DNA of 64,000 bases from Erwinia psidii (GTDB lineage Bacteria > Pseudomonadota > Gammaproteobacteria > Enterobacterales > Enterobacteriaceae): positions 1-64,000 of the forward strand of contig NZ_RHHM01000013.1 of assembly GCF_003846135.1 (NCBI RefSeq), in the 5' to 3' direction. Numbering within the stretch: position 1 is the stretch's first letter; every line of letters begins with the position of its first letter. The notes under the pieces were generated by a model. The model did not search any database. It saw only the letters and a list, made by a program, of their open reading frames with translations, and was not told the origin of the DNA. Below are positions 21,983 through 35,812 of the stretch, piece by piece. The position numbers and the translations under genes are program-made.

Positions 21983-22300
21983 ATGGCTGAATGGAACGGC
22001 GAATATATCAGCCCTTACGCCGAACACGGTAAAAAGAGCGAGCAGGTCAAAAAAATCACGGTATCCATTCCGTTAAAGGTTCTGAAAATTCTGACCGATG
22101 AGCGCACCCGCCGACAGGTGAATAATTTGCGACATGCCACTAACAGTGAATTGCTGTGTGAAGCCTTTCTGCACGCCTTCACCGGACAACCTTTACCGGA
22201 CGATGTTGATCTGCGCAAAGAACGTAGCGATGAAATACCAGAAGACGCAAAGGCAATTATGCGCCAGATGGGCGTAGACCCGGATACCTGGGAATACTGA
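21983..22300 (+). CDS. metJ: Methionine repressor
   Basis: Ribbon-helix-helix repressor that binds met boxes with S-adenosylmethionine as corepressor. 105 residues. The DNA-binding strand lies in [40 protein letters not shown]. Extremely close to E. coli MetJ ([25 protein letters not shown]). Preceded by TTAAGGTAACCC, followed by a strong terminator. Divergent from metB. Confidence 0.98.
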   Translation: MAEWNGEYISPYAEHGKKSEQVKKITVSIPLKVLKILTDERTRRQVNNLRHATNSELLCEAFLHAFTGQPLPDDVDLRKERSDEIPEDAKAIMRQMGVDPDTWEY

Positions 22301-22333
22301 CGTGCAGAAAGCCGTCTGTTGAATATACGACAG

Positions 22334-22369
22334 CATAAAAAAACCCAGCCTGCGCTGGGTTTTTTTATC
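22334..22369. terminator. Bidirectional terminator of metJ and rpmE
   Basis: ACCCAGC/GCTGGGT stem with a CTGC loop, flanked by seven A and seven T. Works for both converging genes. Confidence 0.92.
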
Positions 22370-22403
22370 ACATCCGAAACGTAAACCGTTTCTGACTGGC
22401 AGC

Positions 22404-25036
<2,633 letters not shown>

Positions 25037-25237
25037 GACGCTTTTTTGTTGCAAAAAATCGCTGCGAGTGTGATCGAAAAAAGTCGCACTGGTCACAATT
25101 TTTATGCAAATTAAATTATGCCATCCGTTAGCATCCTTTCACTGTGTGAGGAGGGTCAACAGTAGTTTGTCAACAGCACTGTTGTTATCAGAATAATGAT
25201 TGTCAGGTCAGCATTAGCTGGCGTCAGGAGAAAAGCG

Positions 25238-26275
25238 TTGGAGCAGAAGCAAGAGAGTGTGGGTGCCACCATGAGGGATGTGGCGGAAAAAGCGGGCGTA
25301 TCTACGGCAACCGTTTCACGCACATTGATGAACCCGGATAAAGTCTCAGCTTCCACACGAAAAAAAGTAGAAGCAGCAGTTATTGCGGTTGGTTACTCTC
25401 CCCACAGCATGACGCGCAATGCCAGACGCAACGAGTCACGGGTGGTTCTGGTGATTGTCCCCGATATCTGCGATCCTTTTTTCAGTGAGATAATCCGGGG
25501 GATTGAACTGGTTGCAGCCGAACGAGGCTACCTGGTACTGATTGGCGATTGCGCCCATCAGAGACCTCATGAGCACGCCTTTCTGAACCTGATGACAAGC
25601 CGCCAGATTGACGGAGTGATAATCCTGGGTTCACAACTGCCTTTTGAAAGTAGTGTGGAAGCACGGCAAAATATGCCGCCAATGGTCATGGCGCACGAGT
25701 TCGCCCCGGAACTTGAGCTGCCGTCCGTGCATATTGACAATCTGACCGCAGCGTTTGAAGCGGTTAACCACCTGCTGAAGCTGGGCCACAGCCGCATTGC
25801 CTGCATTGCTGGCCCGCATCATATGCCGCTGTGTCATTATCGTCTGCAAGGGTATATTCAGGCGCTGCAACGCCATGGCATTGCGCTGGAACCACGCTAT
25901 ATTGTGCGGGGCGACTTCACTTTCGATGCCGGCTCCACCGCAATGAAACAACTGATGGCGCTACCTGCACCACCGGACGCCCTGTTTTGTCACAGCGACA
26001 TCATGGCGCTGGGTGCAATGTCCCAGGCAAAAAATATGGGCTTGCGTGTGCCTCAGGATCTGTCTCTGATTGGTTTTGATGATATTGAACTGTCTCGCTA
26101 CAGCGATCCGCAGTTGACCACCATCGTCCAACCAAGATTTAACATAGGCCGCGAGGCAATGAATCTGCTGCTTGAACAGTTGCAGGGGAAAATGGTCAGT
26201 ACTGGCTCACGTCTGTTAGATTTTGAACTGAAAGTGCGTGGCAGTACGGCACCTTCGTTTCATGAGAGAGATTAA
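25238..26275 (+). CDS. cytR: LacI-family repressor of nucleoside uptake and catabolism
   Basis: In E. coli CytR binds with CRP to repress nucleoside transport and catabolism genes, with cytidine as inducer. The 345-residue protein has the LacI helix-turn-helix (MRDVAEKAGVSTATVSRTLMNPDKV) and the sugar-binding-protein fold (VLVIVPDICDPFFSEIIRGIE; GFDDIELSRYSDPQLTTI). I choose TTG at 25238 because AGGAG ends seven bases before it and its product aligns with E. coli MKAKKQETAATM; the ATG at 25196 has no visible ribosome-binding site. The start is less certain than the identity. Confidence 0.92.
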   Translation: MEQKQESVGATMRDVAEKAGVSTATVSRTLMNPDKVSASTRKKVEAAVIAVGYSPHSMTRNARRNESRVVLVIVPDICDPFFSEIIRGIELVAAERGYLVLIGDCAHQRPHEHAFLNLMTSRQIDGVIILGSQLPFESSVEARQNMPPMVMAHEFAPELELPSVHIDNLTAAFEAVNHLLKLGHSRIACIAGPHHMPLCHYRLQGYIQALQRHGIALEPRYIVRGDFTFDAGSTAMKQLMALPAPPDALFCHSDIMALGAMSQAKNMGLRVPQDLSLIGFDDIELSRYSDPQLTTIVQPRFNIGREAMNLLLEQLQGKMVSTGSRLLDFELKVRGSTAPSFHERD

Positions 26276-26447
26276 CAGTATAAAAACAGACGCGGTTGCT
26301 CTGAAATTGACATTCAGCAGATTCTTAATGGCATCGCTGCTGGTCAAAGTTCCGGCCCTTGAGTAACATGGCGAACTGGCCGCCGGTACGCCAGCACTGA
26401 TTTACTCTCCGGCCTCACTTTTTTCACTGTTTATTAGCGGAACGATA

Positions 26448-27443
<996 letters not shown>

Positions 27444-27484
27444 AACCTCCCAAATCTGCCCCACATCTGTTGGCATAAACAAAT

Positions 27485-27513
27485 CCCCGTAGCCATGCTG
27501 CGGGGAAATTTTT
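27485..27513 (+). promoter_or_regulatory. Hairpin between ftsN and hslV
   Basis: CCCCGtAG/CTgCGGGG-type stem followed by AAATTTTT, 40 bp after ftsN and about 25 bp before hslV. It could terminate ftsN transcripts or be a stem-loop in the hslVU 5' leader. I recall a stabilising leader stem-loop reported for E. coli hslVU; that link is from memory. Confidence 0.6.
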
Positions 27514-27537
27514 CTGACTGCAACAAGGGGTCTGCCC

Positions 27538-28068
27538 GTGACAACAATTGTAAGTGTACGACGCAACGGCCAGGTAGTAATTGGCGGTGATGGCCAGGCT
27601 ACCCTCGGCAACACCGTAATGAAAGGCAACGTCAAAAAAGTGCGCCGTCTCTATAATGACAAAGTCATTGCCGGTTTTGCTGGCGGTACCGCAGATGCTT
27701 TTACCCTGTTTGAACTGTTTGAACGTAAGCTGGAAATGCATCAGGGCCATCTGGTAAAAGCAGCGGTTGAACTGGCGAAGGACTGGCGTACCGACCGCAT
27801 GCTGCGCAAACTGGAGGCCCTTTTGGCCGTAGCCGACGAAAACGCGTCCCTGATCATCACCGGTAATGGCGACGTTATTCAGCCTGAAAACGACCTGATT
27901 GCCATCGGTTCCGGTGGGCCTTACGCACAGGCTGCGGCCCGTGCGCTACTGGAAAACACCGAAATCGGTGCGCGCGATATTGTCAAAAAAGCGCTGGGTA
28001 TTGCAGGCGATATCTGCATCTATACCAACAACAATCTCACCATCGAAGAATTATCGTCTAAAGCATAA
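27538..28068 (+). CDS. hslV: HslVU protease, peptidase subunit
   Basis: Proteasome-like threonine peptidase that forms a double hexamer with HslU and degrades misfolded and regulatory proteins. 176 residues as in E. coli, GTG start with AAGGGG upstream. The catalytic Thr is exposed after Met removal ([11 protein letters not shown]). [22 protein letters not shown] and [19 protein letters not shown] are family-typical. hslU follows after 10 bp. Usually sigma-32 controlled; no heat-shock promoter was identified by eye. Confidence 0.97.
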   Translation: MTTIVSVRRNGQVVIGGDGQATLGNTVMKGNVKKVRRLYNDKVIAGFAGGTADAFTLFELFERKLEMHQGHLVKAAVELAKDWRTDRMLRKLEALLAVADENASLIITGNGDVIQPENDLIAIGSGGPYAQAAARALLENTEIGARDIVKKALGIAGDICIYTNNNLTIEELSSKA

Positions 28069-28078
28069 GGACTTAACT

Positions 28079-29410
28079 ATGTCTGAAATGACTCCGCGCG
28101 AAATCGTCAGCGAGCTGAACAAATTTATCATTGGTCAGGATGGGGCCAAGCGCGCTGTCGCCATCGCCCTTCGCAACCGCTGGCGTCGTATGCAGCTGGA
28201 TGAAGAATTGCGTCATGAGGTCACCCCTAAAAATATTTTGATGATTGGTCCGACAGGGGTGGGTAAAACCGAAATTGCCCGCCGTCTGGCAAAACTGGCT
28301 AACGCGCCTTTTATCAAAGTCGAAGCGACAAAGTTCACTGAAGTGGGCTATGTCGGTAAAGAAGTGGATTCGATCATCCGCGATTTGACGGACTCTGCGG
28401 TGAAAATGGTACGTTCTCAGGCCATTGAGAAAAATCGCTATCGCGCCGAAGAGATGGCCGAAGAGCGCATTCTTGACGCACTGATCCCACCGGCAAAAAA
28501 CAACTGGGGCCAGGCTGAATCTCAGGCTGAGCCTTCTGCGGCCCGCCAGTCTTTCCGCAAAAAGCTGCGTGAAGGGGAACTGGACGATAAAGAGATTGAG
28601 ATCGACCTGGCTGCCTCCCCTGTGGGGGTGGAAATCATGGCCCCTCCAGGTATGGAAGAGATGACCAGCCAGTTGCAATCGATGTTTCAGAATCTGGGCG
28701 GTCAGAAACAGAAGCCTCGCAAGCTTAAAATCAAAGATGCAATGAAGATACTGGTGGAAGAAGAAGCCGCCAAGCTGGTCAACCCTGAAGAACTTAAGCA
28801 GGAAGCGATCGATGCTGTTGAACAGCACGGTATCGTATTTATTGATGAGATCGATAAAGTCTGTAAGCGTGGTGAAAGCTCAGGTCCCGACGTTTCCCGT
28901 GAAGGCGTACAACGTGACCTGCTGCCGCTGGTGGAAGGATGCACCGTTTCCACCAAGCACGGTATGGTGAAAACTGACCATATTCTGTTTATCGCCTCCG
29001 GCGCATTCCAGGTCGCCAGCCCTTCCGACCTCATCCCGGAACTGCAGGGACGTCTGCCGATCCGTGTCGAGTTGCAGGCGTTGACCACTCACGACTTCGA
29101 ACGCATTCTTATTGAGCCAAATGCCTCCGTTACCGTGCAATACAAAGCGCTGATGAAAACCGAAGGGGTGGATATTCACTTTACCGATAACGGTATCAGC
29201 AAGATTGCCGCAGCGGCATGGCAGGTTAATGAAACGGCTGAAAATATCGGTGCCCGCCGCCTGCATACGGTGCTTGAACGTCTGATGGAAGAGATTTCCT
29301 ACGATGCCAGTGACCGTAACGGCGAGTCGATCACCATTGATGCGGACTACGTTGGTAAGCATCTGGATGAACTGGTCGCTGACGAAGATCTCAGCCGTTT
29401 TATCCTGTAA
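28079..29410 (+). CDS. hslU: HslVU protease, ATPase subunit
   Basis: AAA+ unfoldase that feeds substrates to HslV. 443 residues, the E. coli length. Walker [10 protein letters not shown] near residue 60, Walker B FIDEIDK near 257, inserted I-domain between about 110 and 240, and the C-terminal LSRFIL tail that docks into HslV. The open frame runs back into hslV, but [13 protein letters not shown] at 28079 is the true start, preceded by AAGGA. Confidence 0.98.
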   Translation: MSEMTPREIVSELNKFIIGQDGAKRAVAIALRNRWRRMQLDEELRHEVTPKNILMIGPTGVGKTEIARRLAKLANAPFIKVEATKFTEVGYVGKEVDSIIRDLTDSAVKMVRSQAIEKNRYRAEEMAEERILDALIPPAKNNWGQAESQAEPSAARQSFRKKLREGELDDKEIEIDLAASPVGVEIMAPPGMEEMTSQLQSMFQNLGGQKQKPRKLKIKDAMKILVEEEAAKLVNPEELKQEAIDAVEQHGIVFIDEIDKVCKRGESSGPDVSREGVQRDLLPLVEGCTVSTKHGMVKTDHILFIASGAFQVASPSDLIPELQGRLPIRVELQALTTHDFERILIEPNASVTVQYKALMKTEGVDIHFTDNGISKIAAAAWQVNETAENIGARRLHTVLERLMEEISYDASDRNGESITIDADYVGKHLDELVADEDLSRFIL

Positions 29411-29423
29411 TTTTTAGCCACAT

Positions 29424-29457
29424 ATGCCGGTCAATCACATGACCGGCGATATTTTCA
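29424..29457 (+). terminator. hslVU terminator
   Basis: GCCGGTCA / TGACCGGC stem with a six-base loop, then GATATTTTC. Placed 15 bp after the hslU stop. The U-run is short. Confidence 0.7.
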
Positions 29458-29781
29458 AGCCACGACGTGCGACAACGGGTAATATACCGTGTTCCGCTCT
29501 ACCGCTGTGTAGCCCGAAGCCATTGCATATTAAAGCAATCTCCTGTTGCACAAAATCATCGCTCTCTTTTTAGCTCTCCCAGCGCATTCAGGCCGCGGCT
29601 GGCTACAAATCGTTGCATTCATTAAGTGGTTTACGCTTATTCTCCGCACCAGCAACCGCTGTGATGACCACCACTACTGCCGGTATTAAGATCCTTGACG
29701 TGGATTAAGGCTTTATAAGGCACAGCGAGTATACTTTCCGGCATTCACCACGCTTATCATCTTCAGCCGGGGGACAACTTT
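29458..29781. other. Non-coding interval before menA
   Basis: About 320 bp with no recognisable gene, repeat or RNA. The menA ribosome-binding site (GGGGGACAAC) is at its end. Confidence 0.4.
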
Positions 29782-30711
29782 ATGACAGAAAATATCTACC
29801 CCATTACGGCTATCTCACCGTTTCGCGCCTGGCTGGAAAGTCTGCGGTTGCGTACGCTGCCTCTGGCCTGTGCTTCGGTGATCACAGGTTCAGCTCTGGC
29901 ATGGTGGAGTGGACATTTCACGCTGTCCGTGGCCATCCTTGTTCTGCTCACTACTGCGCTGCTACAAATCCTGTCGAATCTTGCTAATGATTATGGCGAT
30001 GCGCTGAAAGGTAGCGACACGCCGACGCGCATCGGTCCCTTGCGCGGGATGCAGAAAGGCGCAATCAGTCAGAAACAGATGCGCTTTGCCCTCGTAATTA
30101 CAGCTGCACTGACCGTTGTGTCAGGCGTATCGCTGGTGGCTCGTTCCTGTCAGTCACTTAACGATATTCTGGGCTTTCTGGCAATGGGTGCGCTGGCTAT
30201 CCTCGCCGCTATTACCTATACGGTGGGGAAGAAACCTTACGGCTATCTTGGACTTGGTGATGCGTCGGTGCTTATTTTTTTTGGCTGGCTGGGCGTGCTG
30301 GGCAGCTATTACTTGCAGACACACAGCTTCCAGACGGCGTTATTGTGGCCAGCCAGTGGTTGTGGACTACTGGCGGTTGCTGTCCTCAACGCCAATAATA
30401 TGCGTGATATCGAAAATGACCGCCAGAACGGCAAATTCACGCTCGCGGTTCGGTTAGGGGCAACCAGAGCCCGCTACTATCATCTGCTGCTTCTGGCAGG
30501 CGCAATGCTGTGCTTCGCGCTGTTTGCTATAGTGAACTCACTAAACATGGCTGGCTGGTTATTCCTGCTGGCCGCTCCGTGGCTGTTCCGCCAGGGCCGT
30601 TATGTGCTGGAGCAACCCAGCGCGGTCGCCATGCGCCCCCTGCTGGTAACCACCGTCAAGACTGCCCTGCTGGTTAATGTGCTTTTTGCTGTCGGCCTTG
30701 TCGTCAACTAA
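29782..30711 (+). CDS. menA: 1,4-dihydroxy-2-naphthoate octaprenyltransferase
   Basis: UbiA-family membrane prenyltransferase that attaches the isoprenoid tail in menaquinone synthesis. 309 residues, about eight or nine hydrophobic segments. The Asp-rich prenyl-diphosphate motif appears as [21 protein letters not shown] (about 71-91) and the second as [22 protein letters not shown]. rraA follows 106 bp downstream on the same strand, as in E. coli. Confidence 0.96.
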   Translation: MTENIYPITAISPFRAWLESLRLRTLPLACASVITGSALAWWSGHFTLSVAILVLLTTALLQILSNLANDYGDALKGSDTPTRIGPLRGMQKGAISQKQMRFALVITAALTVVSGVSLVARSCQSLNDILGFLAMGALAILAAITYTVGKKPYGYLGLGDASVLIFFGWLGVLGSYYLQTHSFQTALLWPASGCGLLAVAVLNANNMRDIENDRQNGKFTLAVRLGATRARYYHLLLLAGAMLCFALFAIVNSLNMAGWLFLLAAPWLFRQGRYVLEQPSAVAMRPLLVTTVKTALLVNVLFAVGLVVN

Positions 30712-30817
30712 ACACAATCTACTTGACCCATCGCAATTTTTAGCAATTGATGGTTTTGCCAACAGCCAGCAGAAAGCGATATACTCCCACTTCCTGCGGC
30801 AAACAGACGAACCACTT

Positions 30818-31303
30818 ATGAAATATGACACTTCCGAACTCTGCGACATCTATCATGAAGATGTAAACGTCGTTGAACCGCTCTTCTCAAACTTCGGGGG
30901 TCGCACCTCGTTTGGAGGGCAGATCATCACGGTAAAATGTTTCGAAGATAACGGGCTTCTCTACGATTTACTGGAGGAAAACGGGCGTGGTCGTGTTCTG
31001 TTAATCGACGGCGGTGGCTCGGTTCGCCGCGCGCTGGTCGATGCGTCACTGGCAAGGCTGGCGCTGCAAAATGAGTGGGAAGGTATCGTCGTGTACGGTT
31101 CAGTACGTCAGGTTGACGATCTGGAAGAGCTGGATATTGGCATTCAGGCCATTGCCGCAATTCCGGTAGGCGCCGCCGGTGAAGGTATTGGCGAAAGCGA
31201 CATCAGGGTCAACTTTGGCGGCGTGACCTTTTTCTCCGGGGACCATCTCTACGCCGATAACACGGGAATTATCCTCTCCGAAGACCCCCTCGACATCGAA
31301 TAA
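30818..31303 (+). CDS. rraA: Regulator of ribonuclease E activity A
   Basis: Binds RNase E and dampens RNA decay in E. coli; the fold resembles a methyltransferase or aldolase (earlier misnamed MenG). 161 residues from [21 protein letters not shown], matching E. coli throughout ([37 protein letters not shown]). The frame extends to 30677, but the start at 30818 is the family start. Followed by a strong terminator. Confidence 0.97.
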   Translation: MKYDTSELCDIYHEDVNVVEPLFSNFGGRTSFGGQIITVKCFEDNGLLYDLLEENGRGRVLLIDGGGSVRRALVDASLARLALQNEWEGIVVYGSVRQVDDLEELDIGIQAIAAIPVGAAGEGIGESDIRVNFGGVTFFSGDHLYADNTGIILSEDPLDIE

Positions 31304-31306
31304 ATT

Positions 31307-31337
31307 AAAACGGGTGCCGTGGGCACCCGCTTTTTTT
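31307..31337. terminator. Terminator between rraA and zapB
   Basis: CGGGTGCC / GGCACCCG stem, loop GTG, followed by C and seven T; AAAA on the other side could serve zapB in the reverse direction. Confidence 0.92.
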
Positions 31338-31350
31338 CAGTCTGAATGAC

Positions 31351-31590
31351 TCAGACCTCTTCCATTTTCCCCAACAGCGCACGCAAACGCTCCTGCCAGA
31401 CATGCTGCTCTTCTTTCAGAGACTGGTTTTCACGCACCAGCGACTCACTGTTGCCTGCTGCCTGCTGTACCTGGTTATTCAGATTATTGTTCTGCTCTTT
31501 CAGCTCTTCAATTTCCATCTGCAGCAGAGTGATGGTATCAATCGCCTGCTGTACTTTCGCTTCCAGTTTTTCAAATACTTCAAATGACAT
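31351..31590 (-). CDS. zapB: Cell division protein ZapB
   Basis: Small coiled-coil protein that joins the Z ring through ZapA and links it to the Ter macrodomain. 79 residues, a continuous heptad-rich helix ([20 protein letters not shown], ending LLGKMEEV). AGAGG precedes the start. Divergent from glpF. Confidence 0.96.
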   Translation of the reverse strand: MSFEVFEKLEAKVQQAIDTITLLQMEIEELKEQNNNLNNQVQQAAGNSESLVRENQSLKEEQHVWQERLRALLGKMEEV

Positions 31591-32033
31591 GGTTGTAACC
31601 TCTTTCTAATCGCAAGCGTTGATGCTGTTACCCGCAACCCTGGGGGATTGACCAGTCTCTCACGGGTAACAACGATGCCCCGATTGTAAGTACCCCAGCA
31701 CGGCAAGTCCAGCATCGAACCGACAGGGGGTGCAGTCTGTAACACTTTTCAGTCAAGACCTGGTGAATGTAACATTTGACCACAATCAAAGTGAGTTTAT
31801 TGTTAATAAAAAGATAAAAAATTAAACAGGAAAATCAGAACGACCTTTTCCAAACTGGTAAAAGACGCGAAAACGCTCATTTTTTTGACGCAGAGCACAA
31901 GTTTTGATTTCGCTATTTCTCGTTTATGCTCGTTAACGATAAATTCACAACAAGCCTACAAATAATCAGGGCCACTCAGGGAATGAGATAAAACGCAGTT
32001 CAACATTTAACCTCGCCTTCAGGAAACGCCAAC
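31591..32033. promoter_or_regulatory. zapB-glpF intergenic control region
   Basis: About 440 bp. A likely GlpR operator, TATGCTCGTTAACGATAAAT, lies at 31925-31944 and matches the palindromic WATKYTCGWW-type consensus for glp operators. TTTGA-N6-TCAAA at 31775-31790 is a two-mismatch CRP-like site. Glycerol-3-phosphate induction and catabolite control of glpFKX are therefore plausible. The remainder is A/T-rich and otherwise empty. Confidence 0.6.
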
Positions 32034-32882
32034 ATGACTCAAATAACAAGCACGCTCAAAGGGCAGTGCATCGCAGAATTCCTGGGAGTCGGTACCATTA
32101 TTTTCTTTGGTGCTGGCTGTGTCGCCGCAACAAAACTGGCCGGGGCGGTTCTCGGACTGTGGGAGATTAGCATCATCTGGGGGATTGCCGTTGCTATGGC
32201 TATCTATCTCAGTGCTGCCATTTCCGGTGCGCATTTAAACCCAGCCGTCACTATCGCACTTTGTATTTTCGCTAATTTCGAAGCCCGTAAAGTCGTACCC
32301 TATATTCTGGCGCAAATTGCCGGTGCCTTCTGTTCAGCCGCTTTGGTTTACGGACTCTATCATAACCTGTTTCTGGATTACGAACAGGCGCATCACATTG
32401 TTCGTGGCAGCGTGGAAAGTCTTGAACTTGCTGGGGTTTTCTCGACTTATCCTAACGCGCACATCAGCGTCGGCCAGGCTTTCCTGGTTGAAGCAGTCAT
32501 CACCGCCGTGATGCTGGGGCTGATTATGGCCCTGACTGATGACGGTAACGGCTTGCCGCGTGGCCCGATGGCCCCTCTGCTTGTCGGCCTGTTAATTGCC
32601 ATCATCGGTGGCGCCACCGGCCCACTGACTGGTTTCGCACTGAACCCTGCCCGTGATTTTGGACCTAAACTCTTTGAATGGCTGGCTGGCTGGGGCAATG
32701 TTGCTTTCACCGGTGGCCGTGACATTCCGTATTTCCTTGTGCCAATTTTTGGCCCAATCGTCGGTGCCAGCGTTGGTGCGTTCGGCTACCGCATGTTGAT
32801 TTCCCGCAACCTGCCAGGTGCGGTTGCAGTAGTAGAGAAAGAAGATAAGACGATAGCGCGTGCTGAGCAGCATAAAGCGTAA
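32034..32882 (+). CDS. glpF: Glycerol facilitator (aquaglyceroporin)
   Basis: Inner-membrane channel for passive glycerol entry. 282 residues with six membrane helices and both half-helix motifs, [10 protein letters not shown] (about residue 66) and [11 protein letters not shown] (about 203); the Asp after the second NPA-R is typical of glycerol-conducting members. Start [18 protein letters not shown]. First gene of glpFKX; glpK follows after 32 bp. Confidence 0.97.
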   Translation: MTQITSTLKGQCIAEFLGVGTIIFFGAGCVAATKLAGAVLGLWEISIIWGIAVAMAIYLSAAISGAHLNPAVTIALCIFANFEARKVVPYILAQIAGAFCSAALVYGLYHNLFLDYEQAHHIVRGSVESLELAGVFSTYPNAHISVGQAFLVEAVITAVMLGLIMALTDDGNGLPRGPMAPLLVGLLIAIIGGATGPLTGFALNPARDFGPKLFEWLAGWGNVAFTGGRDIPYFLVPIFGPIVGASVGAFGYRMLISRNLPGAVAVVEKEDKTIARAEQHKA

Positions 32883-32914
32883 AGGCTAACCTTTTGAATC
32901 ATCAGGAAGGATTT

Positions 32915-34429
32915 ATGACCACAGAAAAAAAATATATAGTCGCGCTCGATCAGGGTACAACCAGCTCCCGTGCTGTTGTACTGGATCATGATTCCAATAT
33001 TGTGGCAGTTTCACAGCGTGAATTTCAGCAAATCTATCCCAAACCAGGCTGGGTCGAGCATGACCCAATGGACATCTGGGCATCACAGAGTTCCACGCTG
33101 GTCGAAGTGCTGGCGCATGCCGATATCCGTTCCGACGAAATCGCCGCGCTCGGCATCACTAACCAACGTGAGACCGCCATCGTCTGGGACAAAGAAACCG
33201 GTAAACCTGTATATAACGCTATCGTCTGGCAGGATCCACGTACCGCTGATTACTGTGCAAAACTGAAAAAAGAGGGACTCGAAGAATATATTCAGAGCAC
33301 CACGGGGTTAGTTATCAACCCTTACTTCTCTGGAACCAAGGTGAAGTGGATCCTCGATAACGTCGAAGGCGCCCGCGAGCGTGCTAAACGTGGCGAACTG
33401 CTGTTTGGTACCGTTGACTGCTGGCTGGTGTGGAAAATGACCCAGGGGCGTGTTCATATCACAGATTATACCAACGCCTCGCGTACCATGATGTTCAATA
33501 TCCACAAGCTGGAATGGGATCAGCGTATGCTGGATATCCTGGATATCCCACGCGAAATGTTGCCAGAAGTGAAGTCGTCTTCTGAAGTATATGGTCAGAC
33601 TAACATCGGTGGCAAAGGTGGTACGCGCATACCTATCTCAGGTATTGCAGGGGATCAGCAGGCGGCACTTTATGGTCAGATGTGTGTTCAGCCCGGCATG
33701 GCGAAGAATACCTACGGTACCGGCTGCTTTATGTTGATGAATACCGGGACTGAAGCGGTAGCATCAACTCATGGCCTGCTGACCACTATCGCCTGTGGTC
33801 CACGTGGTGAAGTAAACTATGCGCTCGAAGGGGCTGTGTTTATCGGTGGGGCATCCATTCAGTGGTTACGTGATGAGATGAAATTGATTGGTGATTCCAC
33901 CGATTCTGAATACTTCGCGATGAAAGTGAAAGACAGCAACGGCGTATATGTGGTTCCTGCGTTCACGGGTTTAGGTGCACCTTACTGGGACCCGTATGCG
34001 CGCGGTGCGATTTTCGGCCTGACACGCGGTGCAAATGCTAACCACATTATTCGCGCCACCCTGGAGTCGATTGCCTATCAGACGCGTGATGTACTGGAAG
34101 CGATGCAGAATGATGCTGATACCCGCCTGCAATCGCTGCGCGTGGACGGCGGTGCGGTCGCCAACAACTTCCTGATGCAGTTCCAGTCCGATATCCTTGG
34201 CACCCGCGTTGAACGTCCTGAAGTCCGCGAAGTAACGGCATTAGGTGCAGCTTACCTCGCTGGTTTGGCCGTTGGCTTCTGGAAAGATCTGGACGAAGTG
34301 CGTGAGAAAGCCGTTATCGAGCGTGAGTTCCGCCCTGGCATCGAAAGCTCAGAACGTAACTTCCGCTATGCCGGCTGGAAAAAAGCCGTTGCCCGTGCCC
34401 AGGCATGGGAAGAGCAGGACGACGCATAA
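32915..34429 (+). CDS. glpK: Glycerol kinase
   Basis: Traps glycerol as glycerol 3-phosphate. FGGY-family kinase of 504 residues: N-terminal ATP motif [27 protein letters not shown], substrate region, and the C-terminal [20 protein letters not shown]. The start at 32915 follows AGGAAGG; an upstream in-frame ATG (32894) is less well placed. In E. coli it is inhibited by fructose bisphosphate and by the glucose PTS. A hairpin separates it from glpX. Confidence 0.97.
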   Translation: MTTEKKYIVALDQGTTSSRAVVLDHDSNIVAVSQREFQQIYPKPGWVEHDPMDIWASQSSTLVEVLAHADIRSDEIAALGITNQRETAIVWDKETGKPVYNAIVWQDPRTADYCAKLKKEGLEEYIQSTTGLVINPYFSGTKVKWILDNVEGARERAKRGELLFGTVDCWLVWKMTQGRVHITDYTNASRTMMFNIHKLEWDQRMLDILDIPREMLPEVKSSSEVYGQTNIGGKGGTRIPISGIAGDQQAALYGQMCVQPGMAKNTYGTGCFMLMNTGTEAVASTHGLLTTIACGPRGEVNYALEGAVFIGGASIQWLRDEMKLIGDSTDSEYFAMKVKDSNGVYVVPAFTGLGAPYWDPYARGAIFGLTRGANANHIIRATLESIAYQTRDVLEAMQNDADTRLQSLRVDGGAVANNFLMQFQSDILGTRVERPEVREVTALGAAYLAGLAVGFWKDLDEVREKAVIEREFRPGIESSERNFRYAGWKKAVARAQAWEEQDDA

Positions 34430-34441
34430 ACGATGTACCCC

Positions 34442-34472
34442 GCCCGTGATGATGGTCATCACGGGCGTTTTC
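34442..34472 (+). terminator. Terminator or attenuator between glpK and glpX
   Basis: Perfect 11-bp stem GCCCGTGATGA / TCATCACGGGC, loop TGG, then GTTTTCC. It probably lowers glpX expression relative to glpFK. Confidence 0.85.
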
Positions 34473-34529
34473 CTCCCTTTTGGCTCCTGTGATAAACTCC
34501 CCCGCCCAATCTCCTCTCCAGGGCAAACC

Positions 34530-35540
34530 ATGAAAAGAGAACTCGCCATTGAATTTTCACGCGTCACAGAAGCTGCGGCGCTGGCAGGGTATAAGTGGCT
34601 GGGACGCGGTGATAAAAATGCCGCCGACGATGCAGCTGTTCACGCCATGCGTATCATGCTTAATAAAGTGGATATCAACGGCCAGATCGTTATTGGCGAG
34701 GGGGAAATTGATGAAGCCCCAATGCTGTATATCGGTGAAAAGGTCGGCACGGGCAAAGGTGACAATGTGGATATTGCCGTTGACCCGATTGAAGGCACAA
34801 GAATGACCGCCATGGGACAGGCGAATGCATTAGCCGTACTGGCCGTGGGTGATAAAGGAAGTTTCCTGAATGCGCCTGATATGTACATGGAGAAGCTGAT
34901 TGTCGGACCTGGCGCAAAAGGCGTCATCGATCTGACTCAACCATTGGATAAAAATCTGCAACGGATCGCTAAAGCGTTGCAAAAACCACTCACGGAATTA
35001 ACGGTTACCCTGTTGGCAAAACCCCGCCACGATCTGGTTATCGCGCAACTGAAGCAGTTAGGCGTTCGCATTTTTGCTATTCCAGATGGCGATGTGGCCG
35101 CCTCCCTGCTGACCAGTATGCCAGACAGTGAAGTGGATGTACTTTACGGCATCGGTGGTGCGCCAGAAGGGGTGATTTCAGCTGCGGCAATCCGCGCACT
35201 GGATGGCGATATGCAGGGGCGGCTGTTAGCACGTCACGACGTAAAAGGTGACACACCTGAAAATCGGGCGATGGGTGAGCAGGAGTTACGACGCTGTGCG
35301 GAAATGGGCATAACCGCAGGCAAGGTACTACAACTGGATGAAATGGCACGTAACGATAATGTCATCTTCTCGGCCACCGGCATAACCAGCGGCGATCTGC
35401 TGAAAGGTATTACCCGCGGCGGCAATCTGGCCACCACAGAAACATTATTGATTCGTGGCAAATCCCGCACCATTCGTCGTATACAGTCAGTTCATTATCT
35501 CGACCGCAAAGACGTAAGCCTCCATCCCTATATTCTCTGA
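34530..35540 (+). CDS. glpX: Fructose-1,6-bisphosphatase class II
   Basis: Metal-dependent, lithium-sensitive type phosphatase for gluconeogenesis, which fits growth on glycerol. 336 residues, the E. coli length. Motifs: GEGEIDEAPML, DIAVDPIEGTRMTA (metal ligands) and LYGIGGAPEGVISAAA. The frame is open back to 34245 inside glpK, but MKRELAIEFSRVTEAAALAG at 34530 is the family start. Confidence 0.97.
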   Translation: MKRELAIEFSRVTEAAALAGYKWLGRGDKNAADDAAVHAMRIMLNKVDINGQIVIGEGEIDEAPMLYIGEKVGTGKGDNVDIAVDPIEGTRMTAMGQANALAVLAVGDKGSFLNAPDMYMEKLIVGPGAKGVIDLTQPLDKNLQRIAKALQKPLTELTVTLLAKPRHDLVIAQLKQLGVRIFAIPDGDVAASLLTSMPDSEVDVLYGIGGAPEGVISAAAIRALDGDMQGRLLARHDVKGDTPENRAMGEQELRRCAEMGITAGKVLQLDEMARNDNVIFSATGITSGDLLKGITRGGNLATTETLLIRGKSRTIRRIQSVHYLDRKDVSLHPYIL

Positions 35541-35543
35541 ACA

Positions 35544-35585
35544 TGACAGGCATGACAAAGCGCTGTCATACCTGTCAGTTTTTGC
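35544..35585 (+). terminator. glpFKX terminator
   Basis: TGACAGGCATGACA pairs with TGTCATACCTGTCA (one mismatch), then GTTTTTG. Confidence 0.85.
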
Positions 35586-35812
35586 CCTGAAAATTTTTGC
35601 TAACACCGCAGATTCAGCGAACGCACCCTGTGACAATGTGGGAAATGCAAAAGAGCTTCAGCCAGCGTGGCGGGGCAGTATGGGCGCTGATGCAACGGGT
35701 GGCGGCGTGATAATTTGTTCATATGAGCTTTATGGTCAATGGTCACTGGAAAAATACCGCACCAGTAGCGAAGATAGGCAGCAAGTTCCCCTGAACCGAC
35801 TAAGGAGTTGTT

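Noticed and set aside
28073-28828. 251-codon minus-strand frame opposite hslU
   Set aside because: Antisense shadow of a highly conserved gene.
35619-35640. Possible sox box upstream of fpr (AACGCACCCTGTGACAAT)
   Set aside because: Partial match to a loose consensus and about 180 bp from the start codon; not convincing without a score.
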